Assembly: GCA_030065825.1 (NCBI GenBank)
Contig: JASJCY010000059.1
Span: 1 to 42,027, forward strand
Length of the DNA stretch: 42,027 bases
Source: Nostocaceae cyanobacterium
Lineage (GTDB): Bacteria > Cyanobacteriota > Cyanobacteriia > Cyanobacteriales > Nostocaceae
Reading direction: 5' to 3'
Position numbers and translations under genes: made by a program
Part shown: positions 18,063 through 25,186 of the stretch, one piece after another
Position numbering within the stretch: position 1 is the stretch's first letter
How the letters are laid out: each line of letters opens with the position of its first letter
The notes under the pieces: generated by a model
Database searches by the model: none
The model's input: only the letters and a program-made list of their open reading frames with translations
Told to the model about the DNA's origin: nothing

Positions 18063-18818
18063 ATGTCTCAACCAATGATGATTACCAAAGAAGATATTCT
18101 GCATCAAGTTAAATTATCTTGCAAAATCCCAGAAATTATTGAAGAAATTGTGACCCGAAAAGTGATTACAACAGCCGTTGCAGAAGCAGATATTAAGGTA
18201 GAAATTGAAGAACTACAAAAAGCAGCAGATCAAATACGCTTTATCAATCAACTTAATAGCGCTGATGATACTTGGTCTTGGTTAGAAAAACATGGTTTAT
18301 CTCTAGATGATTTTGAAGAAACTGTCTACACTAATCTCATTTCTGGAAAGTTAGCTTCTCATCTTTTTGCTGATAAAGTCGAACCCTACTTTTTTGAAAA
18401 TCAACTCGACTATACTGGTGCGATAATGTATGAAGTAGTCCTAGATGATGAAGATTTAGCAATAGAACTCTTCTATGCGATTCAAGAAGGGGAAATGAGT
18501 TTCTATGATGTTGCTCATAAATACATCCAAGACAAGGAATTAAGTCGTAAATGTGGCTATTTAGGGAAAGTACAACGTAAAGACTTAAAGCCAGAGATTT
18601 CTGCACCTGTTTTTGCTGCAAAACCACCACAATTACTCAAACCAATTATTACTTCTAAAGGGGTGCATTTGATTTTGGTAGAGGAGATTATTCAACCGGA
18701 ATTAAATAATATGTTACGAATGCAAATTATATCTGATTTGTTTACTGGTTGGTTGAAACAGCAGGTTGATAACGTTGAAATTATGAAGAGTCTTGAATTA
18801 CACAAACAAGCTGCTTAG
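18063..18818 (+). CDS. Parvulin-like peptidyl-prolyl isomerase of the export operon
   Basis: The 251-aa protein has a helical SurA/PpiC-like N-terminal half (1-110) and a parvulin-type rotamase region (about 115-215). The latter includes the core YLGKVQRKDLKPEISAPVFA and the closing SKGVHLILVEEI. Such isomerases accompany C39-ABC/HlyD exporter genes in many cyanobacterial double-glycine peptide clusters and may keep substrates export-competent. No signal peptide is visible. AGGAG stands 7 nt before the ATG, and a good terminator follows at 18871-18893. The 3' end of this gene is duplicated at 19460-19608. Confidence 0.85.
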   Translation: MSQPMMITKEDILHQVKLSCKIPEIIEEIVTRKVITTAVAEADIKVEIEELQKAADQIRFINQLNSADDTWSWLEKHGLSLDDFEETVYTNLISGKLASHLFADKVEPYFFENQLDYTGAIMYEVVLDDEDLAIELFYAIQEGEMSFYDVAHKYIQDKELSRKCGYLGKVQRKDLKPEISAPVFAAKPPQLLKPIITSKGVHLILVEEIIQPELNNMLRMQIISDLFTGWLKQQVDNVEIMKSLELHKQAA

Positions 18819-18870
18819 TTTCTGATTCCAAAGTGTAAGTTTGTAATTCTCGAAATTATTGATTTCAAAC

Positions 18871-18900
18871 CCCTCTGATAAATATTCAGAGGGATTTATT
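18871..18900 (+). terminator. Rho-independent terminator after the isomerase gene
   Basis: The hairpin CCCTCTGA-TAAATAT-TCAGAGGG (18871-18893) is followed by ATTTATTTATT. It closes the regulator-exporter-adaptor-isomerase transcript and may also work for the converging peptide gene at 18977-19174. Confidence 0.8.
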
Positions 18901-18976
18901 TATTCGGTCATACTTTGTTTATATAACCGTATTTTTCTAGATTACGGTGTAATTTTGTATGATTTTTATTTTGACT

Positions 18977-19174
18977 CTAGAGCTTGACATACTCTTTTCT
19001 TAATCCTAGAAAACCACATTTTTTCCAGCCAACATCGAAGGTACCATCTTCATCTATATCGATACCATAAATTCCGTCACGACACTTACCTCCAATACAT
19101 AAATCTAGCTCATCATCATTTAAATTTCTCTGTAGTTCAGCAGAATGCAATTCTGAAATTGTTATCTTAGCCAT
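18977..19174 (-). CDS. Double-glycine leader peptide precursor A
   Basis: The 65-aa peptide starts MAKITISELHSAELQ and has the leader end LNDDELDLCIGG. Predicted C39 cleavage is after Gly29. The ~36-residue core is acidic then basic (KCRDGIYGIDIDEDGT to the C-terminus) with Cys at core positions 2 and 22 and only one Thr and no Ser. Few hydroxyl residues make lanthionine rings unlikely; a disulfide or other change is possible. The leader is shorter than in the sister peptides because the LF.DSESF block is missing. It is the last leftward gene of the locus, converging on the isomerase gene. Confidence 0.75.
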   Translation of the reverse strand: MAKITISELHSAELQRNLNDDELDLCIGGKCRDGIYGIDIDEDGTFDVGWKKCGFLGLRKEYVKL

Positions 19175-19210
19175 TGTTAATTTTATCCTAAGTAAAGTTG
19201 TTTCAATTAA

Positions 19211-19259
19211 GATTAGACTTTGTCTTGCCTCATCCCATTAACATAATCTGCTATTCACT
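19211..19259. repeat. Duplicated non-coding block upstream of precursor A
   Basis: The block GATTAGACTTTGTCTTGCCT...ATTCACT recurs at 19713-19761 with about 80% identity by eye. On the minus strand it ends about 37 nt before the precursor A start codon, so it may hold promoter or leader elements. The second copy has no intact precursor behind it. Confidence 0.6.
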
Positions 19260-19385
19260 CTAGGATTGCAATGCTTTATCTACTATCAAATAAACAAAAA
19301 TAATACAGTTATATATTTGCTTTTATCAAAGAAAAATTACTGATGATGCAAATTATTGTTTTTCTTGTTTGAAAAGCTAATAACA

Positions 19386-19458
19386 CCTTTTTTTGAGAAC
19401 ATAATTCAAGCATTTATGTTTTTTAATACTTCATTGTTGTCTCCTTTATATTCAAAAG
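19386..19458. repeat. Duplicated non-coding block, copy 1 (second at 20586-20656)
   Basis: Both copies read CTTTTTTTGAGAACA, then AATTCAA-CATTT-TGTTTTTT and a CTCCTTTATAT-CAAAAG end, about 1.2 kb apart. On the minus strand each shows AAAGGAGACAA next to an ATG that meets a stop after three codons. They could be remnants of lost precursor genes or regulatory leaders; the sequence does not decide. Confidence 0.6.
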
Positions 19459-19459
19459 T

Positions 19460-19608
19460 TTGATTTTGGTAGATGAAATTATTCAACCGGAATTGAATAA
19501 TATGTTACGAATGCAAATTATATCTGATTTGTTTACTGGTTGGTTGAAACAGCAGGTTGATAACGTTGAAATTGTTAAGGAAGTTGCTTTAAGCAGTCAA
19601 GGGGCTTA
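19460..19608 (+). pseudogene. Duplicated 3' fragment of the isomerase gene
   Basis: About 125 bp match the end of the isomerase gene almost exactly (LILVDEIIQPELNNMLRMQI and onward through GWLKQQVDNVEI). A different C-terminal tail follows (VKEVALSSQGA) with a TAA at 19606. There is no start codon or upstream domain. The join lies directly after the duplicated block 19386-19458. A second copy of the terminator follows at 19661-19689. It is probably the remainder of a former tandem isomerase gene. Confidence 0.85.
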
Positions 19609-19660
19609 AATTGGAATTTGTTGATTTTCAAATCAAGTTTACAAAATACTTAAATTAATA

Positions 19661-19689
19661 ACCCTCTGATATCCCGATTATCAGAGGGT
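19661..19689 (+). terminator. Terminator after the isomerase fragment
   Basis: The inverted repeat ACCCTCTGATA...TATCAGAGGGT is followed by TGATTATTTGTTTAT. It shares CCCTCTGATA with the terminator at 18871, which supports duplication of the whole gene end. Confidence 0.7.
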
Positions 19690-19838
19690 TGATTATTTGT
19701 TTATACTTTTGAGATTAGACTTTGTATTGTCTCATTCCATCACGATAATCTGTTATCCACTAATTCTTTGATATTTATCAGAATGTCATAGATTTGGACT
19801 AGGAAGTTTGAAAAAGTTTATATTTATAAAAATCAGAA

Positions 19839-19868
19839 AATGACCTCTGATAAATATCGGAGGTCATT
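19839..19868 (-). terminator. Likely terminator of the leftward peptide operon
   Basis: The hairpin AATGACCTC...GAGGTCATT reads in either direction. On the minus strand it is followed by TTCTGATTTTT and lies about 85 bp past the stop of precursor B. Confidence 0.6.
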
Positions 19869-19951
19869 CTTTAAATCTCTACATAACCAAGAAAAATACT
19901 GGGAATTTCATTGGAATGCGAAATGTTTAATTACCCTATGAAATTTCAAAA

Positions 19952-20122
19952 TTATTCAGCAAAAAAGTCATATACTTTGCGTGCAGCGTAACCAATACCA
20001 TAACCGACATAGTAGAAAATACTCTCCCCTCCTAGAGTATTTTCTATATCAAATTTAGACAGTTCCTGCAAGTATGAAGTATCCAAATCTCTGATAACTA
20101 TTTTTGCATTCATGTTAGACAT
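19952..20122 (-). CDS. Double-glycine leader peptide precursor B (56 aa)
   Basis: This short frame reads MSNMNAKIVIRDLDTSYLQ and then ELSKFDIENTLGG, giving cleavage after Gly32. The 24-residue core (ESIFYYVGYGIGYAARKVYD plus FFAE) has no Cys. It is Gly/aromatic-rich and hydrophobic, as in pore-forming class II bacteriocins. A GGAG stretch lies 12 nt before the ATG. It begins 33 bp after the stop of precursor C on the same strand, so the two are probably co-transcribed and might act as a pair. No database match was possible; the call rests on the leader, the context and the exporter. Confidence 0.7.
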   Translation of the reverse strand: MSNMNAKIVIRDLDTSYLQELSKFDIENTLGGESIFYYVGYGIGYAARKVYDFFAE

Positions 20123-20155
20123 TGTTCTTTAATCTCCTATTTTTTTATCAAAGTA

Positions 20156-20347
20156 TTAAGCTGCATTCCAACCATCTCTTATTCCTTTGATTATGTCAGG
20201 AGCATAAATCAACAGATACCATGATGGATGAATACCACCTTTAGTTAAATCCATTTCAGTATCTGTTAGCTCATTCAAAAAACTTTCAGAATCTTGGAAT
20301 AAATCAATACCAGACTGATTAAGTTGAGAAATTGTAATAGTAGCCAT
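20156..20347 (-). CDS. Double-glycine leader peptide precursor C
   Basis: The 63-aa peptide has the full shared leader (MATITISQL, DLFQDSESFLNEL, TDTEMDLTKGG). Cleavage is predicted after Gly38. The 25-residue core (IHPSWYLLIYAPDIIKGIRD plus GWNAA) lacks Cys and is aromatic and amphipathic. It would be an unmodified or lightly modified bacteriocin-like peptide, unlike precursors D-F. AAGGAGATTAAAAATGG gives a good ribosome binding site. It follows the HopA1 gene by about 560 bp and is followed by precursor B. Confidence 0.8.
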   Translation of the reverse strand: MATITISQLNQSGIDLFQDSESFLNELTDTEMDLTKGGIHPSWYLLIYAPDIIKGIRDGWNAA

Positions 20348-20908
20348 TTTTAATCTCCTTTTAAGTATGATTATTGCTGTTGAAATTTAACTTTTATTTT
20401 TTTCTCTCCTTAATAATATATTCCCTGATTTTTCAAATTTTGTCTAGAGATTTACCAATAGAGAATGAACTTTAAAAATGCTATTTTATTTAGTTCATTA
20501 TCTACCTCAAAGTCCTGATGAATAATAGTTACAACAATCAAAACTTATGTTGTCCGACACTATTTTATTTGAAAACCAAAATAAAACTTTTTTTGAGAAC
20601 ACAATTCAATCATTTGTGTTTTTTTACTGTTCCATTGTCTCCTTTATATCCAAAAGCGAGAAAAAGCAATAAAAAATCAACCCAAGATAAAACTTGGGTT
20701 GAAATATTCTTCAAATTTGTCTAAACAGATCCCCGACTTCTTATAGACGCGTTAGCGGAACCTCCCGTAGGGTAAAAGTTGGGTAAACACCCGCAACCCT
20801 ATAAGAAGGGTAAAGTCTTATATACCCAATCCAGTGCATTGTTTTGGTTCCCAAAGTTGTAGCAACTGGTGCGAGGGTAAGTATGGAATTAGACTTGAGA
20901 AGCATCCT
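20348..20908. other. Intergenic region between precursor C and the HopA1-family gene
   Basis: AT-rich and without a supported gene. It holds the second copy of the CTTTTTTTGAGAACA block (20586-20656) and a palindromic repeat around 20735-20815 (TAGACGCGTTAGCGG, CCCGTAGGG, CTTATAGA/TATAAGAAGGG). Confidence 0.5.
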
Positions 20909-22018
20909 CTAAAGTGTATTGCATCTCACTTTCACATCTTTGCAGCAATCTAAAGGTGTGTAGATATCTTCAGAGTTAGGATTAAGGTAGGGACGCTCTA
21001 GGTCAATTCCCAAATGCTCGAAGTATTGGATAATATATTTCATTCTAGCTTCTGAAGATTCATCACCATTTTTATGAGCTTCTAGTAAAGCATCTGCAAC
21101 AAATTCGCAGTAGTTTCCTTCAGAATCTAGTAGATTTCTAAACTTTAGTCCCAGATGAGGTCGTTCAGCTAACCCAATACCAGGTGCAAGTACTTTAGTA
21201 AATATGGGAACCTGATCTCGAAAGTTATTTTCTTCGTAAATTTTCTGTAAGACTGGCAAAATAAATTGTTGGTATTGAGAAGAATCGTATTGTTCAGAAA
21301 GAACTTTGAGTACTCCTGAGTTATAAAATCTGTAGTTCAAAGGATTATGTAACACCTCAAAGACAAAGGGTAATTTAATTTCATTAAATTTTGTTGTTAT
21401 ATAGTTCATGGCAGAAACTGCCGCTTCCGGACTGAAATTAAAGTAAATAAGTATTGTATAAAGGAAAGTCTTTGCAGGTGGTAAACCTCCAAAACAATCT
21501 CCAGTTGTTCTATACCTAGATTTATGAATAAAACTGGAAGGTAAAAATATTGATATTGCATCATTGACAGTAGCTGATTGCAGAGCTAAGGGTAGATGCT
21601 CTCGCTTAATTTGTAGAATACCATTATCAAATTCTGCGATAATACTACCGTTGGTTTCCTGTCTTAAAATGTGAAAAGATGGATGATACCAACCTTGCCC
21701 TTTATTATTGTTTTCCAGTTGTTCGTAAAATTCCCAGTCTATTTCTTTAGCAGCTATATTTTGCAAAATTTGCTCATTCGTCTGAATAATAGAGCTTTCT
21801 TTTGTTACACGTGAACCTTCAAAGTAAATGCTATATATAAATTCTAATAACTTTGAATTGATATACTCATATTGGGTTTCTTGAGGCATTTTTTGCAATT
21901 GTGCCACAGTAGCTGCAGGAGTTTCTATTGGTGAAAAGTGAGAATGACTGATGCGAAATTCAGAGGAATCTATTTCAATATTGCAAACAATATCCTGTAA
22001 AGTCTGTCTTAATTCCAT
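20909..22018 (-). CDS. HopA1-family protein, predicted RiPP lyase component
   Basis: The 369-aa protein has the conserved features of the HopA1 effector family: GDCFGGLPPAKTFLYTILIY, LPFVFEVLHNPLNYRF, then VPIFTKVLAPGIGLAERP near residues 270-290. In class V lanthipeptide loci (lexapeptide, pristinin, cacaoidin) and thioviridamide-type loci, a HopA1-domain protein works with a phosphotransferase-fold kinase to turn Ser/Thr into dehydro residues. It acts as the phosphate-eliminating partner, by analogy with the phosphothreonine-lyase-like role proposed there. Here the gene lies 57 bp downstream of that kinase on the same strand, in the expected pairing. Family assignment is strong; the reaction here is inferred. 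The start ATG at 22018 fits the frame. Confidence 0.85.
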   Translation of the reverse strand: MELRQTLQDIVCNIEIDSSEFRISHSHFSPIETPAATVAQLQKMPQETQYEYINSKLLEFIYSIYFEGSRVTKESSIIQTNEQILQNIAAKEIDWEFYEQLENNNKGQGWYHPSFHILRQETNGSIIAEFDNGILQIKREHLPLALQSATVNDAISIFLPSSFIHKSRYRTTGDCFGGLPPAKTFLYTILIYFNFSPEAAVSAMNYITTKFNEIKLPFVFEVLHNPLNYRFYNSGVLKVLSEQYDSSQYQQFILPVLQKIYEENNFRDQVPIFTKVLAPGIGLAERPHLGLKFRNLLDSEGNYCEFVADALLEAHKNGDESSEARMKYIIQYFEHLGIDLERPYLNPNSEDIYTPLDCCKDVKVRCNTL

Positions 22019-22075
22019 TACAAATAATCCTATATACTGTTGTAGCTATTCTTATTTCAGAGCAATTCTAATTTT

Positions 22076-23230
22076 TTAAATTGATAGGAATTTTTCTGGT
22101 CGGCAGAGTAATTGTCTGGCAATATAAAAATAAATTTCCTGGTGACTGAGAGCAGTCTCTGGCTGGAGTTTAAATTCTGCTAATAGTTGATAAATCAAAC
22201 CAAGCCCAGCAAACTGAACAACCCGCTTGATAAATTCAGGATAAATGTTTAAAACATCTGGATAAATACTAATATAAGCTTTCATCATAGTTCCAATTGA
22301 AGGACGCACAATTTCTAGAGGAATTGTAGCTAGCTGTATAGATTTTTTGATTTCAATAGTATGATGTATAATCATACTATTAATCCAAAAGAGAAAATAG
22401 CCAGTAATTGCTTTTCCTAAATCGCAAGCTGGATCTCCCCAGCTACACGCTTCCCAATTAATCAACTTAATTAGAGTAATATCTGATTTTTCATTTCCCG
22501 GTAATAATTCATCTGGCTTCCAGTTTCTAGGTATGAAGATATTTTTAAATTGAATATTATTGTGTGTTAAGCAGCAGTGCTGATGATGAAGCACAAGTTC
22601 TTTAATAACTTTTGTCACACTTTCAGATTGTTGAAGAATACCAAAGAATCTCCAAGATTGAACTGGAGTCTTCTTTAAACTTTCAGGTTCTAGATATGTG
22701 AAAAGATAATCAGAAAGATAATCAGGATAAGGGAGTTGATACTGAAGTTTGTTTTGAGATAACTCAGCCATAAAAGTACAGCATTCCTGAGAATTCATCG
22801 TTTCGGAATGTAGTTTTGCTAGGGTAGTTCCAACTAACTCTGCAATGGCATTGGGGAAAGCGTTAAGATTATCGTAATAGCTTTGTAAGGTAATATAGTC
22901 ATTACTTAATTTGTATATAACTATAGAATTATTTTTATCAAAATGCAGTACATCTGGAATTAAGGAGGAAGTATATCTTAAAGATTGATTTAAGTTTAGA
23001 TAATTATAAATTTGCCATTCTTGATTAATTCTATTGTTGTGTTCCAGATGACTATAATGAGGTATTTGCTTTACAAATAATTTGCTATTATTTTCAGGTA
23101 TTTCGATTAGCCAATTAAAATTACTGCTATACCTAAAGTTAGGTATAATATATTCTCTTTCTTCTTTTTTGCATACATTGCTATCTATTAAATAATCAAA
23201 TATATTTTGATGATTTAGATTAATAATCAT
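22076..23230 (-). CDS. Aminoglycoside-phosphotransferase-fold kinase of the RiPP locus, catalytic Asp residues replaced
   Basis: The 384-aa protein has the APH/choline-kinase fold. The N-lobe Lys is in FVKQIPH, the catalytic loop reads LTHNNIQFKNIFIP, and the metal loop reads LINWEACSWGDPACDLGKAI. In ordinary members these are H(G/N)D....N and (I)DWE. Here both Asp positions are Asn, confirmed at codon level (CAC AAT AAT; ATT AAT TGG GAA). It may be a pseudokinase or use an altered mechanism. It pairs with the HopA1 gene downstream and follows precursor D. I start at ATG 23230, which has AAGGA 7-8 nt upstream; an in-frame TTG at 23260 is less likely. Confidence 0.8.
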   Translation of the reverse strand: MIINLNHQNIFDYLIDSNVCKKEEREYIIPNFRYSSNFNWLIEIPENNSKLFVKQIPHYSHLEHNNRINQEWQIYNYLNLNQSLRYTSSLIPDVLHFDKNNSIVIYKLSNDYITLQSYYDNLNAFPNAIAELVGTTLAKLHSETMNSQECCTFMAELSQNKLQYQLPYPDYLSDYLFTYLEPESLKKTPVQSWRFFGILQQSESVTKVIKELVLHHQHCCLTHNNIQFKNIFIPRNWKPDELLPGNEKSDITLIKLINWEACSWGDPACDLGKAITGYFLFWINSMIIHHTIEIKKSIQLATIPLEIVRPSIGTMMKAYISIYPDVLNIYPEFIKRVVQFAGLGLIYQLLAEFKLQPETALSHQEIYFYIARQLLCRPEKFLSI

Positions 23231-23394
23231 AGATAAATTCCTTGATTTTCTGATTAGCAAAAAGTGCTTTGCTATTAAGTTGTTATTAGATAGTTATTCC
23301 AATTCAAAATTGCAATCAGAGAGTAGGCTACTACCCACTCTCTAATTAGACGAAATTAAAATAGTTAAATAGTTTCCTAACTACATGCTTGATA

Positions 23395-23613
23395 TTATTG
23401 TGATTGAATGTCAATAATGATCACAGTACGGCACCCATTACTCCAAGTACTCCATTCATTGCTTCCAACCGTACCACAGCCTCCACTAAATGTACTCCAA
23501 TCTCCTCCTCGTAAGTTCATTTCATCGTCACCCAGATCATTCATAAAACTCTCAGAATCGAAAAACAATTCAGCACCAGTATTTTTGATGTCATCAATCT
23601 TGATATTAGCCAT
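23395..23613 (-). CDS. Double-glycine leader peptide precursor D, probable lanthipeptide
   Basis: The 72-aa peptide has leader MANIKIDDIKNTGAELFFDS-ESF and end GDDEMNLRGG, with cleavage after Gly37. The core contains a duplicated module: WSTFSGGCGTV and WSTWSNGCRTV. Each has Ser-Thr-X-Ser-X-Gly-Cys, ideal spacing for a lanthionine or methyllanthionine ring, and it ends in a hydrophobic IIIDIQSQ tail. It is the precursor nearest the kinase/HopA1 pair (165 bp upstream of the kinase start) and therefore the best candidate for their substrate. GAAAGAGGAAAATTCC precedes the ATG as a ribosome binding site. Confidence 0.82.
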   Translation of the reverse strand: MANIKIDDIKNTGAELFFDSESFMNDLGDDEMNLRGGDWSTFSGGCGTVGSNEWSTWSNGCRTVIIIDIQSQ

Positions 23614-24171
23614 TGGAATTTTCCTCTTTCAATCAATTGTGTTTTTATTTTTGATCTGCAATCAATCATTTATCATTGCATCTTGATAAGATTATAGTTC
23701 AATCTATTCAGTAATGCTATAAACTAGCATTTTTTTAAAAAACATAAAAACTACAAATAAATTCTCAAAAATAGCTACATTTTAATTCAAAATTAACTTA
23801 TATATAATTTCATATACATTGAGACAAATAATAAATATGGAGATATAATTAAATCTTAAATCATTACCACATCACAGAAAAACCCGGTTTTTTCAATCAA
23901 CCGAGTTTTTGGGTGTGTAAATTATTTGAGTTGACTTACTTATCTAAATATCGGCTATCAGCATTGCTTAAGTTTTAATTTTTGCAGACTCACATCTTGC
24001 ACCATTCTCAACAAGACTTAAAAAACCGGGTTTATTAACGAAAAGTAAGAGTTTTGAGATTAAGATATTTGCATTCTTACGCGGTTTTTAACGCAGGTGC
24101 AACATATGAGCAAATCAACTACGGTGGCTGATTTTGTTAAATGCGGTTTTAGCATCAAATAAAAGTAGATA
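23614..24171. other. Intergenic region with repeats
   Basis: AT-rich with no supported gene. It holds an AAACCCGGTTTTTTCAATCA inverted motif (23880-23915) and a complete CATCTTGCACC-type element at 23988-24108. Confidence 0.55.
23988..24108. repeat. MITE-like repeat, CATCTTGCACC family
   Basis: It starts CACATCTTGCACCATTCTCA and ends GCAGGTGCAACATATG. AAAAAACCGGGTTT and a GCGGTTTTTAACGC motif lie inside. It is the closest relative of 17874-17999. Confidence 0.55.
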
Positions 24172-25167
24172 TCAACTAAAACAACGAGGAATAGTATTAC
24201 TTAAATCGCCATAGTAATCCAGAATTTCGTTAGTTCTTAACACCATCGATTCCATCAAAATTCTCATATTCTTCTTCACCAACAATTGTTCTTGGGGTGA
24301 CACATAAGCAATTTCTCCTAACAGCACTCCCGTAATATCTTCATGTCCTCCTTCCTCATTTATACCCGCATGTAGCAACATGGGTTTATAAAAATTAGCA
24401 GGTAAATCTTTAGCTTCACAAGCTGCTTTAAACAACTCATGAAAATTCTTATCATCTTGCTCAAACAACAACAAAGCTGCTTTAAAACTTAAAGGATGCT
24501 GTTGAGCAAAAACTCCTAAACTGGAAGTAACAGCAAACGTCATTGGTAACGGTTGCATTCTCTGCAATTGTTCCTGAGTAATTCCCACACTAGTCAAAGA
24601 ATTTTCCAATAAACGGTCGTGGTACAATTCCGAAACAAAGAATTCTTGGAGAAGTTTTTGGGTTTTTTTTGATTCATAATTAGCCAAAGATGGAGCTAAT
24701 AATCTGGGACAAAGATGGGTGACATGATAAGATTCCAAAGCATAGCCAATTAACTGCTCTCTGGTAATCGTCCCATCAACCATTTTTTGGAAAAATAAAG
24801 AGGGTGGAAATTGCTGTTTGAGACGCTCAAGAAATCGATATAAATCTCGGTAAAATTGGCTTCCACTCACCCCATTTTCTGTAATGTCCCTTGCAGTTTC
24901 AGTTAATAAACCACGTCTGTCAAATTCAGCAAGTAACTCTGGAATATCTTCCGCAATTCCCGGACAAGCTTGATTAATTTGCTCTAAGGACAAGCCACCA
25001 ATCTGTAATAACCTTAATAATTGAACTGTTTCTTCTTGATATTCAGATTCTACAGTGATGGAACATGCTTGATTGCTATAGAGAATTTCAATCTCTGTTT
25101 CTTTGAATTGAAATAATGCCCGATCCTTAAATACTGGCTTCTGAAATAAAACCTTTGTTAATGACAT
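24172..25167 (-). CDS. RRE-haem-oxygenase-like (HDO-type) protein 2
   Basis: The 331-aa protein has a PqqD-like winged-helix region (about 20-95, ending ...LLAEFDRRGLLTE), the type of domain that binds RiPP leaders. It joins a helical haem-oxygenase-like domain (about 105-325) of the TenA/PqqC/iron-redox kind. Candidate metal ligands are in ALESYH, SELYHD and EEGGHED. The arrangement fits a non-haem iron oxidase or oxygenase acting on a leader-bound peptide. The gene lies 19 bp downstream of its paralogue and is probably co-transcribed. The reaction is unknown; PqqC-like oxidation without metal is an alternative. Confidence 0.65.
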   Translation of the reverse strand: MSLTKVLFQKPVFKDRALFQFKETEIEILYSNQACSITVESEYQEETVQLLRLLQIGGLSLEQINQACPGIAEDIPELLAEFDRRGLLTETARDITENGVSGSQFYRDLYRFLERLKQQFPPSLFFQKMVDGTITREQLIGYALESYHVTHLCPRLLAPSLANYESKKTQKLLQEFFVSELYHDRLLENSLTSVGITQEQLQRMQPLPMTFAVTSSLGVFAQQHPLSFKAALLLFEQDDKNFHELFKAACEAKDLPANFYKPMLLHAGINEEGGHEDITGVLLGEIAYVSPQEQLLVKKNMRILMESMVLRTNEILDYYGDLSNTIPRCFS

Positions 25168-25186
25168 AATTACTTTCTTTACCTAT

